A DNA stretch of 64,000 nt from Flavobacteriia bacterium (GTDB lineage Bacteria > Bacteroidota > Bacteroidia > Flavobacteriales > Flavobacteriaceae): contig RDXY01000012.1 in the NCBI GenBank assembly GCA_004293045.1, forward strand, positions 1 through 64,000, written 5' to 3'. Shown piece after piece: positions 63,890-64,000 of this stretch. Position numbers and translations under genes: made by a program. The notes beneath the pieces are model-generated. The model was not told the DNA's origin. It saw only the letters and a list, made by a program, of their open reading frames with translations, and made no database searches. How positions within the stretch are numbered: the first letter of the stretch is position 1; each line of letters starts with the position of its first letter.

Positions 63890-64000
63890 ATGAATAACCA
63901 AAAATCAGGTAATTTTAATCAAGTTCTTTGGTTAGGAGTTGGACAAATTGGTACTTATGTTATAGCCTTTTTAAGCACAATAATATTATCTCGCTATTTA
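63890..64000 (+). CDS. Wzx-like polysaccharide flippase, 5' part only
   Basis: 37 codons from the ATG at 63890 run off the right edge. MNNQKSGNFNQVLWLGVGQIGTYVIAFLSTIILSRYL reads like the first membrane helix of a Wzx/PST-type flippase (the S-x-x-LSRYL ending is characteristic). It would move lipid-linked repeat units across the inner membrane. The 4-base gap after wecB implies co-transcription. Confidence 0.75.
   Translation, partial: MNNQKSGNFNQVLWLGVGQIGTYVIAFLSTIILSRYL

Overview
The window reads as a piece of a low-G+C flavobacterial chromosome (Bacteroidota, family Flavobacteriaceae). Three things point there: many genes are preceded by the Bacteroidota promoter element TAnnTTTG, several secreted proteins end in type IX secretion system (T9SS) sorting domains, and the gene content is typical (TonB-dependent receptor with a carboxypeptidase-like domain, OmpA with thrombospondin type 3 repeats, DUF4175, GH3-family protein, rnpA next to an S41 peptidase). 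No rRNA, CRISPR array, insertion sequence or prophage was seen. There is one tRNA gene (Cys).

Layout. 1-3.9 kb: the 5' end of a GH3-family gene, a small membrane protein, tatA, tex and rpiB, mostly leftward. 3.94-4.77 kb: a gene-free, very A+T-rich block with several TTATNAACA-like nonamers, lying where gene direction switches; I propose it as a candidate replication origin. 4.8-31 kb: housekeeping genes (rnr, a DUF2807 protein, a LysE-type exporter, tRNA-Cys, folB, glnS, an SPFH protein, gltX, a DUF4175 protein, ybeY, mnmG, a methyltransferase, an OmpH/Skp-like lipoprotein, a PIF1-like helicase, DoxX, holB, pgk, an MltD-like transglycosylase, a GNAT enzyme). Three parS-like palindromes flank mnmG, which supports an origin-proximal location. 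29-37 kb: a leftward rnpA-S41 peptidase-OmpA group, an M13 peptidase, a SCO protein, an AlbA_2 protein and an aldo/keto reductase.

37.6-64 kb is the accessory half and is entirely rightward. It interleaves an exopolysaccharide/capsule machine (CpsB/YwqE-like phosphatase, Wza-like exporter, Wzc-like tyrosine autokinase with a striking Tyr-Gly repeat tail, CapD-like dehydratase, then a UDP-HexNAc 4-epimerase, a UDP-sugar dehydrogenase, WecB and the start of a flippase) with surface proteins (a frameshifted T9SS protein, a small C-terminally anchored protein, three linked Ig-like adhesins ending in a type B sorting domain, a T9SS protein next to a TonB-dependent receptor, a degenerate GH1-like protein, and an OmpA porin). 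The sugar genes would make UDP-N-acetylhexosaminuronic acid and UDP-ManNAc precursors for a surface polysaccharide. Glycosyltransferases and polymerase presumably lie past the right edge.

The observations most worth checking are the candidate origin plus parS cluster, the single-base frameshift in the T9SS gene, the GH1 pseudoenzyme lacking its catalytic glutamate, the 7x12-bp repeat coding for the kinase tail, and a perfect 14-bp inverted repeat that overlaps the start codon of the SPFH gene.
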